From a virus, in IMG/VR virus record IMGVR_UViG_3300025133_000077, positions 1 through 64,000 of that record: 64,000 bases of DNA. One strand, 5' to 3'. How positions within the stretch are numbered: the first letter of the stretch is position 1; each line of letters begins with the position of its first letter. Below are positions 41,263 through 51,500 of the stretch, piece after piece. The notes below the pieces were generated by a model. It searched no databases, was not told where the DNA came from, and saw only the letters and a program-made list of their open reading frames with translations. Both the position numbers and the translations under genes were made by a program.

Positions 41263-44200
41263 CTACCTCTTGACTCGCAGGATCCTACCAGTTGTCGCCC
41301 CCAGGGGCAGACTCCTCGTGAGCGTGAGCGTGCCCGCCGACACCTCTGCGATCACGTAGTTGCCCGGGGAGACGGAGAAGGTCTCCAGCTCATCCCCAGG
41401 CCGCACACCCAGAAGACCGAAGTCCACTCCGAGCAGGGAGACTACCTGATCCCCCGCACCCACCACGTTGAAGTCCGCCGAGTCCCTCAGGACGCGAGCG
41501 TTCTCCAGGCCGGCGCCCTGGAGATGAGCTGCCACCCCGAGGGAGACACCTGCCACAGAGTCCAGCAGGTACACCCCGCTGTCCACCCCTCCTTCAACCT
41601 GGAGGAAGTCCGTGGGGACTGCGCCGGCGGGAGGAGCGGTGGCGGTGAAGACGCTGCCTGTCGAGCTGACCTGGAACCCGGAAGCAACCACTGAACGAGG
41701 CCGGTAGAGGGCCAGGACCAGCTCGGTCTGCGGGAAGAAGTCGAGGACCTGGTTGGCGAGCATGCCGTCGAACTCGGAGAGCTCGGCGCGGGTGATGGTC
41801 GCGTTGGCCGGCTTCCCCGCGGCGCTGGGTGGGGCGGGGCGGACGTAGACGTCGGTGTCGGACAGCACGTCGACGACCTGGTACGTGCCCTTGCCGGCCT
41901 CCCCGAGCACCTTCAGCTCGTCGCCGAAGCGCAGCATCTTCAGGTCGAGGTCGGCTCCGGCCATGACGACGACGTTCGTGCCGTCGGTGATCGCCTGCGC
42001 CTCCACCAAGGGATTGGTCTCGAGCACGGGTCGCCGGATCTCGTAAGACACCGACGCCCCTCCCAGCGGAGGAGCCGGCTCCACCACCAGTTGGAACCAG
42101 GGGTAGAGGCCGGGGCCGGGGTTGAGGACCTCCCGGATGTGGTACACGCCTCGGCCCGTGGCGCTGGTGATGATCAGCCGGTCGTCGACGGACACACCCT
42201 CGGTGAAGAGGCACTTCCCCGAGAGGTCCTGCACCACGTTGGGCGCAGAGGGGTGTCCTCCGTCCAGCGTGAGCGTGGTCCCCGTCGTGATGGGGTTCCG
42301 GGCGGGCCGGAAGACGAAGAAGGACTGCTCCGTCCCGGCCTGCACTCCCAGGAGTGCAGGGGAGGGGACGTCGTACTGCGACTGCGCCGTCACCTCGATC
42401 GCGGTGTCCGACGGGACGGAGTCCACGAGGAACCACCCCTTGTTGGGTCCCTCGAAGATCCGGAGCAGGTCCCCGGGCCTGACCAACGGGGAGCCGTGCT
42501 GCACCGTCACCACGTCGTACCCGACGTACGGAGCAACGGTCAGTGGGTCGATGAAGCCGCCCCGGGCCGACGTGAAGGTGAGCGGCCCCGCTCCTCCCGC
42601 CGGCGTCTCCAGGTCCCTGCCCATGAAGAGCATCCTGGAGTTCATGGGGCCGATGTTCACGTGCTGCAGGATCAGGCCCGAGCCGTTCGTCGAGTCCGCG
42701 GCGGCCAGGGCCTCGATGCGGCCGAAGGGGTCGTCGATGAGGCGGGAGCGCACGGCGAAGTAGAGACCGTCCTCGATCGTCACCTCGTCGACGAGCGGCT
42801 TGACCATCACCACGTCCACGTCGGTCCAGGCCGGGTCCATCGCCCGGGCGAACTGCTCCACCAAGTCCATGTCCGAGGAGTCGGTGACGTCGACGTTGGC
42901 CCTCAGCGTCCAGGTGTGGAACTTCCTCAGCTCTGCGGCGGTGTCCCCCTGCAGGAACTTCCCCATCCACCAGCCGGGGGTCTCGACGTAGTCGGTGGTG
43001 ATCACGCCCTTGGCCAGGGACGCGAACCGCTCCACGGTGTCGCCCACTGCGTAGGGGCGCCCGGTCACCGGGTTCGTCTCCAGGCCGGAGTAGTCGGTGA
43101 GCGTCTCGTTGGTGAGGGGCTTGTAGAAGTAGAGCCGCACCACCCCCGCGGGCTCGCCCTCCTGGGTCAGATCCTCGACGAGAAGGCGGCCAAGCTCCGC
43201 AACGCCGTCGGCGTCGACGCGGTAGTCGTCCTTCACGTCCCGGATGATCCCCCGCACGTCAGCCAGGGGGAGCCCCAACAGGACCTGGGCGCCCAGGCGC
43301 AGGTTGCTGAGGAGCGGTCCGGTGGCCCAGGCGTACATCAGGGCCAGGACGGCCTCGCGGTACGTGGTGGAGGAGGTCTCCTGGTCGGAGAGCTGCTCGC
43401 GGGTGAGGGAGACGAGGGTGCCGAAGTTGTTCTCGATCGCCTCGGAGTTGTCGACGAAGGTGGTCTCGGCCCACAGCCTCTCGGGCGCGGGACTGGTCGG
43501 GCCGTAGGTGCCAGGGACGAAGCGGAGGTACTTGTCCGGCAGCCGGCGGATCAGGGTGTAGGCGAGGCCGGTGCCCGTGACCGAGAAGACTGCCCCGGTC
43601 GTCACCCGGACGGCCTGGAGCTGCGTCTCGGAGAGGGCCTGGAGCACGACGTAGTTCTCGTCCAAGACCTCGAGGAGGTCGCCCACCTCGACCCCGCGAC
43701 TGAGGAACATGCCCGTCGCCGAGGTGAAGATCTCCGACCCCGCGCTGATGGCCCCGTCCGTGCCGAAGAGATCCCCCTCTCCCTCGATCACGTAGTCCCG
43801 GTTCTCCACGAGGTCCGCGGGGTCCCGCGGGATGGTGGTCCTCGCGCCGTCTCGAGTCAGGATGTCGAAGGTGCCGTCGTCGCCCTCGATCGCGAACGTC
43901 TTGCCCACGTACTCCTGCAAGCAGGGCACGGACACAACGTCCTCGTCAACGGGGAGGAGGGTGTTGCGCGACAGGTACTGCGCCGAGATCCGGAAGGAGA
44001 ACCCGGCCACGGTGAAGACGGTGTCCTTCGTGTGGGGCAGGTTGTTGTACCGGGCCCGGAAGGCGAGGCTGCTCAACGCGGTGTCGACGGCGAGAGCTTC
44101 TCCCTCCAGGAGGGGATCCCCCATCGCGTCGTAGGAGGCGCCGGGGATCCCCAAGGCCAGGGCGAGGTCCACCTTCTCCTTGGTCGTCAGCCCCGTGGGG

Positions 44201-45969
44201 CCTCCCGGAATCACGGGCTGGGTTCCGACGACGACGCCGGCTCGCCCTGAGGCCGCTCCGACGATCGTGCAGGGCACCTCTGCGGAGCGCCCCGAAGAGA
44301 TGTTCTCCACCCGCAGAGCGAGAACGTCCCCTGCCCGTGCCCCGAGGTCCTCGAGGTCGGTGTTCGGGGTGTACAGCGTGGCGGGAAGACGCCACGCCAC
44401 TCCGGAGACCCCTGTGACGAGGGAGGGCTCGTCCACCACCGCCAGGCTCACTGGGCCGGGGCCCAGCGGGGCCTCGAGCTGCGCGGAGTCGTTGCGGACC
44501 CTGCGCAGAGCGTAGGCGCGGTCGTTGAGGACCAGGACCCGGCCTTCGGCCGTGGCGATGGGCGGGAGCCGGAACGTCACCCCTTCCTGGGGGAAGGTGC
44601 CGGCGAATCGACCGGCGATCAGGTACCCGTCGCCGGCTCCGTTCAGTCCGCTGATGACGTACTGCCCCGAGGTCTGTGCCCCGAAGACTCCGATGGACCT
44701 GCCCACGGCAGCGGGCCACGCGAACTGCTCCCCGACCACGATCTCCCTGGGACTCCGAATCGTGGCGAGGCCCTCCTGCTCCTGTCCGTCCAAGAGCGTG
44801 AAGTCGCCCTCCGCGGAGGGCACCCACACGACGTCCGTGTACGGGCTCGCCACCGCGGCCTCGACCAGCCCGCTGACGACGTTGTGCAGCGTGTAGGTGT
44901 CCGTCCTCGTCGAGGACATCTCCCGGTCCAGCTGCAGCGACAGAGGAGTGGGGGTCCCTACGGCGGCGATGAGGTAGTCCCCTGCGTTCGGGCCGGAGGG
45001 GACCCTCAGCACGTCGCCGGCGTCCAGGCCGGCGATGAGGGTGAAGTTCGTCGCCGGCGTCGTGACTACGTCGCTGCCCTCCACCGAGGACAGGTCCAGT
45101 CCCGTGCCCAGCTGCTCCCCGGCCACGTCGGGGAAGGGCGTGGTCCGCGACATCAGGTAGGACATCCTGTGCCCGGTGACCGCGTAGATGGTGTAGCTGC
45201 CCAGGTTGGCGCCGGCGCTGGTCAGGAGCTCCAGGGTCTTGCCGACTGCGTCCGCCTTCACTGCCCCGGCAGTGACCACGAACTCTCTGTCCGAGAGCAG
45301 GTAGCCCGACAGCGGCTCGCCCACGGTGCCCGTGGTCGCGGAGGTGCCGTCCGCTTCCCCTCCAAAGAGGAAGGTGTACTCCTCGTCCACCAGGGGGATG
45401 CGGGGCAGGTACTGCTCCCACCGGCGCTGCCGAGACTCGAGGATGGTGTGGATCGACTTGTCGTAGTCGGCCTGAAGCGCGTCCAGCAGAACCGCCGCAC
45501 CCTGCTGCTGGAACCCAGACCACACGATGGGCAGCACTTCGCTGTCCGCCATGTGCTGCAGGAAGTCGTTGATCACCCTGAAGAAGAAGCGGCCGTCCGG
45601 CTGGATGTCCGAGCAGAGCGGGACCTGCACCACCTGCACGTTGACCGTGGCCTGGGAGAGAGAGCTGGAGTACTGCCCGTCGTTGACGACCAGCCCCACC
45701 ACGTAGGTGCCGGTGATGTCGGGAGCGAAGCCGACCGCCGAGCCGTCGGGAGCCAGCTCCTCGAAGGAGCTGGCGCCGAGGGCGCTGCCGATGGGGACTT
45801 CGACGAAGGACCAGGTGTAGCTGAGCGGATCCCCCTCGGGATCAGAGCTGCCGCGCCCGTCCAGACGGACGACTGCGCCGACCATGCTCCTCTGCTCCGC
45901 CGGGTACACCCGTGCCGTAGGGGCTTGGTTCCCTGGCTGCATCCCGACGTTGAAGAACTGGTCGACCAC
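41263..45969 (-). CDS. Giant baseplate/tail protein with PKD domain (1568 aa)
   Basis: 1568 residues. Residues ~15-110 form a PKD-like Ig fold (VRLDGRGSSDPEGDPLSYTWSF, then ITGTYVVGLVVNDGQYSS). A helical region (~125-190) follows, then a long series of short beta modules with the core GxxxGxYxIxxV, for example GPNAGDYLIAAV, GPNKGWFLVDSV, GEAGKGTYQVVDV and SPGNYVIAEV. The C-terminus ends in one more module (LTLTRSLPLG). Similar modules occur in the gpJ-like and 1838-residue proteins. Probably a baseplate or tail-fibre component that binds glycans or proteins at the cell surface. Overlaps the next gene by one base. Confidence 0.65.
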   Translation of the reverse strand: MVDQFFNVGMQPGNQAPTARVYPAEQRSMVGAVVRLDGRGSSDPEGDPLSYTWSFVEVPIGSALGASSFEELAPDGSAVGFAPDITGTYVVGLVVNDGQYSSSLSQATVNVQVVQVPLCSDIQPDGRFFFRVINDFLQHMADSEVLPIVWSGFQQQGAAVLLDALQADYDKSIHTILESRQRRWEQYLPRIPLVDEEYTFLFGGEADGTSATTGTVGEPLSGYLLSDREFVVTAGAVKADAVGKTLELLTSAGANLGSYTIYAVTGHRMSYLMSRTTPFPDVAGEQLGTGLDLSSVEGSDVVTTPATNFTLIAGLDAGDVLRVPSGPNAGDYLIAAVGTPTPLSLQLDREMSSTRTDTYTLHNVVSGLVEAAVASPYTDVVWVPSAEGDFTLLDGQEQEGLATIRSPREIVVGEQFAWPAAVGRSIGVFGAQTSGQYVISGLNGAGDGYLIAGRFAGTFPQEGVTFRLPPIATAEGRVLVLNDRAYALRRVRNDSAQLEAPLGPGPVSLAVVDEPSLVTGVSGVAWRLPATLYTPNTDLEDLGARAGDVLALRVENISSGRSAEVPCTIVGAASGRAGVVVGTQPVIPGGPTGLTTKEKVDLALALGIPGASYDAMGDPLLEGEALAVDTALSSLAFRARYNNLPHTKDTVFTVAGFSFRISAQYLSRNTLLPVDEDVVSVPCLQEYVGKTFAIEGDDGTFDILTRDGARTTIPRDPADLVENRDYVIEGEGDLFGTDGAISAGSEIFTSATGMFLSRGVEVGDLLEVLDENYVVLQALSETQLQAVRVTTGAVFSVTGTGLAYTLIRRLPDKYLRFVPGTYGPTSPAPERLWAETTFVDNSEAIENNFGTLVSLTREQLSDQETSSTTYREAVLALMYAWATGPLLSNLRLGAQVLLGLPLADVRGIIRDVKDDYRVDADGVAELGRLLVEDLTQEGEPAGVVRLYFYKPLTNETLTDYSGLETNPVTGRPYAVGDTVERFASLAKGVITTDYVETPGWWMGKFLQGDTAAELRKFHTWTLRANVDVTDSSDMDLVEQFARAMDPAWTDVDVVMVKPLVDEVTIEDGLYFAVRSRLIDDPFGRIEALAAADSTNGSGLILQHVNIGPMNSRMLFMGRDLETPAGGAGPLTFTSARGGFIDPLTVAPYVGYDVVTVQHGSPLVRPGDLLRIFEGPNKGWFLVDSVPSDTAIEVTAQSQYDVPSPALLGVQAGTEQSFFVFRPARNPITTGTTLTLDGGHPSAPNVVQDLSGKCLFTEGVSVDDRLIITSATGRGVYHIREVLNPGPGLYPWFQLVVEPAPPLGGASVSYEIRRPVLETNPLVEAQAITDGTNVVVMAGADLDLKMLRFGDELKVLGEAGKGTYQVVDVLSDTDVYVRPAPPSAAGKPANATITRAELSEFDGMLANQVLDFFPQTELVLALYRPRSVVASGFQVSSTGSVFTATAPPAGAVPTDFLQVEGGVDSGVYLLDSVAGVSLGVAAHLQGAGLENARVLRDSADFNVVGAGDQVVSLLGVDFGLLGVRPGDELETFSVSPGNYVIAEVSAGTLTLTRSLPLGATTGRILRVKR

Positions 45970-48254
45970 TAGATCCCATCCACCTGCACGACCAGCTCCG
46001 AGAGGGAGTCGAACACGAACTCCTGCTCCAGGGCAGGTACCTCCGGCCGCACGGCGACATCGTACCCATCGCCCACGGCGTAGACGACACGCCTCCAGTA
46101 GCTGGTCGAAGCTCGGTCTCCGTCAAACGATCCGAAGCCCACCCCAGCGCCGAACAGGGTGGGAGCCAAGTCCACCTCGTCCCAGGGAATCGAGATCTTC
46201 TGGACGCCGTCCACGAAGAGACGCAGCGCCTGGCGCGGCTTCTTCTCCAGCCGGTAGGTGTGCGTGGAGAGGAAGGAGACCTCTGTGGAGATCGCCTTGC
46301 CTGCGTCCGTCTGGTTGATGACCTCGAGGAGAGAGGCAGCGGGGTCAGCGCCCGGCAGGTAGGCGAACTGTCCGCCCGCCGTGGCCACGAACCGCAGCTG
46401 AGCCGCCTCCGCACCGTCGTCGAGGGCTACGCCGGCAGAGACGGGCGTGTTCAACGCTCCGACCCCTCCCAGGTCATTGGTGAAGGAGGAGACCCTGAAG
46501 CGGGCCTCGACCGACATGCCCAGCAGGGCGCTGAAGGAGGGCACGGTGCGCCAGAAGTACCTGACCTCGGTGCCTGCCCCGTACCCATCGTCCTGGATCT
46601 TCAGCTCGGCGCCCACAATCGCGTCGGCCCCGGGGCCCGGCGACACACGAGTCCACGCAAGGGAGGCCGCGTCCGGCACAGCCCCCTCGACCGCGTCGAA
46701 GCCGCGGGCGTTGGTGCTGTAGAGGAGGCGGCGGAGCTCCGTCTTGCCGAAGACGTCGCGACCTGCGTAGGAGTAGACGTGGCCAATGCGGATCTGCCCA
46801 GAGGTCACGTCGGCGGGGAGTGCAGAGAGGGTCCCCGTGGCGTAGGGGGTGTCATCGTCGCCGATGAACAGGTCCACCCGGTCCAGGTCGGGGTTCGCCC
46901 AGAGCCGGACCGTGACCGGGACCTCCCAGTCGACTTCCGCCCCTGTCGCGTACGAGGTCCCGAGGTGCGCTCCTCCCGCCTGCAGCACCCCGACCCGCTT
47001 GATGGCGTAGTCGTCGAGGAGCGCCACCAGGAGAGCGTCTGCTCCATCGAAGATCTCCACGCCGATGCCCGTGGCCTCCACCGCCAGATGGGCGACGTCA
47101 GAGGCCAGCAGCTCCATCTCCAGCCAGAACCCCTCCGCCAGGTCCAGGCTGGGCTCCTCCCGCACCAGGTAGCCCGGGAGTCCTCCGTTCGCGGTGCCCG
47201 AGAGCTTGTCCAGTCGGAGGCCTCCCGCGACCTGGACCATCGCCACATCTCCGCTCTGCAGGGACGTCCGCCACGGGAGGTCCGCCTTGTCCGGAAGGGC
47301 AGAGAAGTCGGCCTCGACGATGTCCGACGGCCGCAGGTACAGGTGCACCCCGGGGCGAGGCAGCCCTCCCTCGATGAGCAGCTTGCCGAAGCCGAAGGAG
47401 CGGATGAAGTCACACTGGATCTCATCTCCCGGGGTGGCGCTGTCCAGGTTCACCAGGGCGTAGATCTGCTGCGGAGCGTCTGCTGCGGACCCCAAGGGAA
47501 CTTGGTCCAGGGCCACTCCACTGATGAAGGACGGCTCGGTGCTCAACGTGGCGGAGTACGCCTTCGTTGCCACGGCATCGGGATCGTCGACATCCCGCAG
47601 GTACACGTCGACCTTGTCGAGGAGCAGGTCCCACACCGTCTTGATCGCGACGCCCAGGGACCAGTCGTACACCACGCTGGAGCTCCCTGGGCGAGTGCCT
47701 GACCCGTCATCAGCCGGGGAGACCAGCAGCGACTTCGTGACGCCGTCGTCCATGAGGAAGACGAAGATCCCCTTCTTGGTGGGCCCGTGGACGAAGCCGG
47801 CACAGGCGCCCTGGTAGTCCGCGTCGGCGATGTAGGCCTCGGCGCCCGCGGTCAGGGTGACGGGCCGCAGCGAGACCTCTGCCATGTGCAGCGCCCCCTG
47901 TACCGGAGAGGAGACCACCTGCGCCCCACGGTGGGCTGGCGCCCCCGCCCTCGTCATCACCAACTTCCCGCCGACGAGGGCGCGGGCCACCTCGACTCCG
48001 GCGGGGACCGCAGTGGGGCCTGCGTCCGAGAAGGCGGCAACTGAAGAGTTGCCTCTCTCCATGACCAGAGGATCGTCCTCCGGCAACAGCAGGTTGGCGG
48101 TGAAGTTGGCCTGCGAGTACGACGCCTGTACGCACAGAGTGGTCAGGTCGATCCGCGTAGCCACGTCGCGTAGCCCGAGGTGGTAGTCGTCCTCCAGCAG
48201 CATCCCAGTTGCTTCAGGGGGCGGCTGGCGGTTGCCGATCCAGGGGGAGGCCAT
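45969..48254 (-). CDS. Tail protein with LamG/concanavalin-like region (761 aa)
   Basis: 761 residues, beta-rich. Two segments resemble concanavalin-type lectin sheets: ~400-480 (WLEMELLASDVAHLAVEATGI..VEIFD) and the C-terminal ~200 residues (THTYRLEKKPRQALRLFVDG, then AGVGFGSFDGDR). Such domains in phage tails bind surface glycans. It lies directly before the PKD-containing giant gene and directly after the lone plus-strand zinc-ribbon gene. Function inferred; no catalytic residues seen. Confidence 0.6.
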   Translation of the reverse strand: MASPWIGNRQPPPEATGMLLEDDYHLGLRDVATRIDLTTLCVQASYSQANFTANLLLPEDDPLVMERGNSSVAAFSDAGPTAVPAGVEVARALVGGKLVMTRAGAPAHRGAQVVSSPVQGALHMAEVSLRPVTLTAGAEAYIADADYQGACAGFVHGPTKKGIFVFLMDDGVTKSLLVSPADDGSGTRPGSSSVVYDWSLGVAIKTVWDLLLDKVDVYLRDVDDPDAVATKAYSATLSTEPSFISGVALDQVPLGSAADAPQQIYALVNLDSATPGDEIQCDFIRSFGFGKLLIEGGLPRPGVHLYLRPSDIVEADFSALPDKADLPWRTSLQSGDVAMVQVAGGLRLDKLSGTANGGLPGYLVREEPSLDLAEGFWLEMELLASDVAHLAVEATGIGVEIFDGADALLVALLDDYAIKRVGVLQAGGAHLGTSYATGAEVDWEVPVTVRLWANPDLDRVDLFIGDDDTPYATGTLSALPADVTSGQIRIGHVYSYAGRDVFGKTELRRLLYSTNARGFDAVEGAVPDAASLAWTRVSPGPGADAIVGAELKIQDDGYGAGTEVRYFWRTVPSFSALLGMSVEARFRVSSFTNDLGGVGALNTPVSAGVALDDGAEAAQLRFVATAGGQFAYLPGADPAASLLEVINQTDAGKAISTEVSFLSTHTYRLEKKPRQALRLFVDGVQKISIPWDEVDLAPTLFGAGVGFGSFDGDRASTSYWRRVVYAVGDGYDVAVRPEVPALEQEFVFDSLSELVVQVDGI

Positions 48255-48262
48255 GCTACGCT
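48232..48262 (+). promoter_or_regulatory. Leaderless promoter of the lone plus-strand gene
   Basis: TTGCCG (48232-48237), a 19-nt spacer and TACGCT (48257-48262), then CCCGCC and the GTG at 48269. The -10 box ends 7 nt before the start, so the transcript would begin at the G of GTG. No ribosome site is present. Same layout as the HNH and 63236 genes. Confidence 0.55.
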
Positions 48263-48268
48263 CCCGCC

Positions 48269-48574
48269 GTGATCTTCACGACGATGCCGGAAGAGCAGCT
48301 GCTGGCCCTCACCGACGGCGAGGAGTGCATCCTGCAGGACGTAGACGACGCGGCGCGGGAGCGAGTCCGCTCCAAGCGCTGCCCGGAGTGCTCCCAGGGC
48401 GTGATGCCCGTCGTGGACCCAGACAAGCCGTTCGACAACCAGACCGCGGGCTTCCGGTACGTCGCCCGGTGCACCGCGTGCGGCTGCGTCTTCGATCCGG
48501 AGAGCGGGGTCATCCGCAAGATCGGCTGCTCCAGTCCCATCCTGCCTCCTACGACAGCACGAGTGGGAGGGTGA
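48269..48574 (+). CDS. Lone zinc-ribbon protein in the tail block
   Basis: 101 residues from GTG 48269. The ribbon CPECSQGVM ... CTACGCVF spans ~36-72. It is the only plus-strand gene between 34830 and 64000, lying in the gap between two tail genes and overlapping the 3' end of the 2140-residue gene by 26 bases. It has its own leaderless-type promoter, so its expression is independent of the surrounding tail operon. Function unknown; a regulator or host-takeover protein inserted later is one option. Confidence 0.65.
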   Translation: MIFTTMPEEQLLALTDGEECILQDVDDAARERVRSKRCPECSQGVMPVVDPDKPFDNQTAGFRYVARCTACGCVFDPESGVIRKIGCSSPILPPTTARVGG

Positions 48575-51500
48575 CCCTCAGCGCGCGGATCATGTCGCCG
48601 GGCTCCAGGTCAGCCTCATCGACCCCGCTGGTGTCCTTCCCGGGGATGAAGTAGCTGAGGCGGTTGCTGCCGTTGAAGAACTGCGGCATCGCGCCGCCGA
48701 TGCGGTCCCTGGACCTGTTGCCCACAAGACGGCGATCGAGGTCGTGGGTGACCGACACCACGTAGATGTCGTGCTCCCAGTCCGACGCCTTGGCCTCCCG
48801 CAGCGCCGTCTCCACCGCCGCGGCCACCGACAACGAATCGGTGGCCTCCAGCGCCTTGATCTTCGAGCTGATCCTCTCCGCCACCGAGCTCGGGGCCTCC
48901 CCACCGAAGTAGCGCAGCTCGATGCTGATGTAGGCGGGCAGGAAGTGCCTCGCGATGGGGTTCGCGCAAGTGGTCCGCGAGCCTGGCTCGATCAGCATCC
49001 GGTGCACGTCAGCGACGTCCGGAGAGTTCTCGTAGGCGATCTGGAGTCGCTGGCCGTTCAGCGGGATCTTGTTGATGGCCACGTCGTCCCTGCCCGCAGG
49101 CAAGAAGGAGGGGCTGAGGCGCAGCGCCACCTTCTCCTCCGGAGAGAAGGTGAAGTTCGTGTCCTCGACCTCGTAGTAGTAGCCGTCCGAGAGGTAGGTG
49201 CCGAAGACGGCCTCGAACCGCTGCTCAGCAGGCACGTTGTGCACCTCGTCGGTGCCGAGCGCCCGGGCGAGCACGTCGAAGTAGTAGAGCGAGCCCTCGC
49301 GGTTGGCCTCCATCTGGGTGCTGGAGATCCGCTGGATCCCCGGGCGGGCGATGCGGAAGGGCTGCTTGGTGCCCCGGAAGACCGCTGACGCAGGCTGATC
49401 GGCTGCCCAGGCGTAGAAGTTCGCCGTCTCGGGGTCGAGGGAGTCCGAGACACCCACCACGCTGAACGTGGCAGGGGCGCCCTCGTAGACGCGGATCCTC
49501 CGACCGACCACGAGCTCCGTTCCCTGCTCCAGGTCCGCGGGGGCCAGTGCCGGAGCCTCGGTGATTGCCCAGATGACCGCCGTCTCCGCTCCCGCCAAGG
49601 AGCCGTCGATGGTCACCCAGGCCCCTGCCGCTCCGTCCGTGGCCAAGATCTCGTACGAGCCCACGTTGTCCGGCAGGTGCGAGCTGAAGATGGACAGGAA
49701 CTTGCCGACGTCCGTACTGAGGAAGGTGTTCGGGGGAGCGTTGAACTTGGTCGGGTCCGCCGCGACGTCGTAGCTCCCGGCGGACCCGCTCTTGTTCGCC
49801 GGCAGGGAGGTATCCACCAGGGGGCGGTCCAGCTGCGCCTGCGTCGCGCTCACCACCTTGGTCACCGTGTAGCCGCCCGCGTCCGCGCCCTCTTCGATGA
49901 AGAGGAGATTGCCGACCCTCAGCGGGTTCCGGCCGTCGGCTGCCGCAGGCCCAAGACCCAGCAGGTTCACGTCCGGGGTCAGGACGGTGACGATGTTGCT
50001 GCCGTTGCGGGTGGCCACCACGATTTCGCGCACCGTGTCGGAGACCCCCGAGACGTCGGAGCGCAGGAGGATGACCTCTTCGTGGATCTCGATCTCGTCG
50101 GCGTAGGCCCGGATGCCCAGGGCCAACGGGGCCTCTCGAGTGGCTCCGGTGATCTGCAACGGCGTGAACACGTTGCCGCTCACGCTCAGCGGCCCCGAGA
50201 CCTGGAGGTCTCGTGGGTAGTCCATCGGGGGCGTCGGGTCCACGGTCTCCTGAGGCGGGAGCACCTGGTAGTCCGGGGCCCGCTCATCGCCGCCGAAGAG
50301 CACCTCCGCCGACCCGATCGTCGTGCTGAGCAGCGTGGGAACCCGGCTGTCCAACACGACCGGGTCCGCTCCGGTGCCGAAGCTGCCGATGCCGGAGGTG
50401 AACAGGCAGCTCCACAGACCGGCCATCTTCCCGAAGGTGTAGCCCGCGCGGTACTCGGCGGCCTCCGTCGGATCCACCGGGGGCGAGAAGCTGGCGCCCG
50501 TGCCGTGCGACGTGTGGATCAGCTCCAGCTCCATGAAGGCGGTCAGCGCGATGCCGTCGGCCAGGCCCGCCGCGAACCCGGCTGCCGTGTCGGCGGTGGC
50601 CGGGGAGAGGGCGCCTCCCAGGTCCAAGCCCCAGCCGATGCCGTAGCCCTCCGAGTACCCGGTGTTGTAGGCCGCGAGCTGGTAGCCCTCGGGACGGTAG
50701 CTCTTCCCTGCCACAGCCAGGACGTCGTCCTCGTAGGTGGCGGGCAGCCCGGCCGCCAAGTCGGCGAAGGAGTAGCCGAGCTCGTCCGACCCGCCCATGG
50801 GGTCGGTCAGGCCGTCGGCGTAGCCGGCGAGGACGCCGGCGATCCAGTCCGCCTCGAGGGCGTTCCCGTCCCAGAAGTCGTCGCACCCCGTGGAGTCGTA
50901 CGGGAACTGGGCGGGGTCTGCGCTGGTGGGATCGTAGAACACGACGCACCTGCCGCCGGCGTCGACCTCCATCGTCGTCGGCTCGTGGAAGTACAGGCGG
51001 ACCGTCCCTGGGCACGTTCTGGCGCCGACGCAGTACGGCACCTTCATGCCGTTCAAGACGCCAGCCAGGATCTCACTGAAGGTGACGTCGAAGGTCTCGG
51101 GCAGGTCGAAGCCCAGGGCGTTCAGGGAATCGAACACCCACGCGATGAGGTCGACCAGAAGGTCGAACGGGTCCGTGTTGTCGCCGTAGCTGTCGCAGAG
51201 CTCGGCCTCGAAGGTGGGGACCGCCGGCAGCGGGGGCACCGTCGGGAACCCAGAAGCGAACATCTCGCAGTACGGCTGCCAGGGGTCCACGGGGAACTGG
51301 CCCCGGATGCCGACGGCGCACATCTTCAGCACAGGGGTGAACTCGTCCAGACCCGTCTGGAAGGTGGCCAGCAGCTGCTGGGCTGCCTCCGTGTTGCCTC
51401 CGGGCTGGAGCTCCGCCAGCAGATCGCTGAGCAGGCTGTTGGCTGCCGCGTTGTTGGACGTCGCCTGCAGCGCCGACGCGACCGCCAGCCCTTCGATGAG

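Noticed and set aside
36545-41359. Long plus-strand frame (1604 codons) opposite the large tail gene
   Set aside because: Antisense to a tail protein with clear beta modules and tight overlaps with its neighbours; shadow of GC-rich coding.
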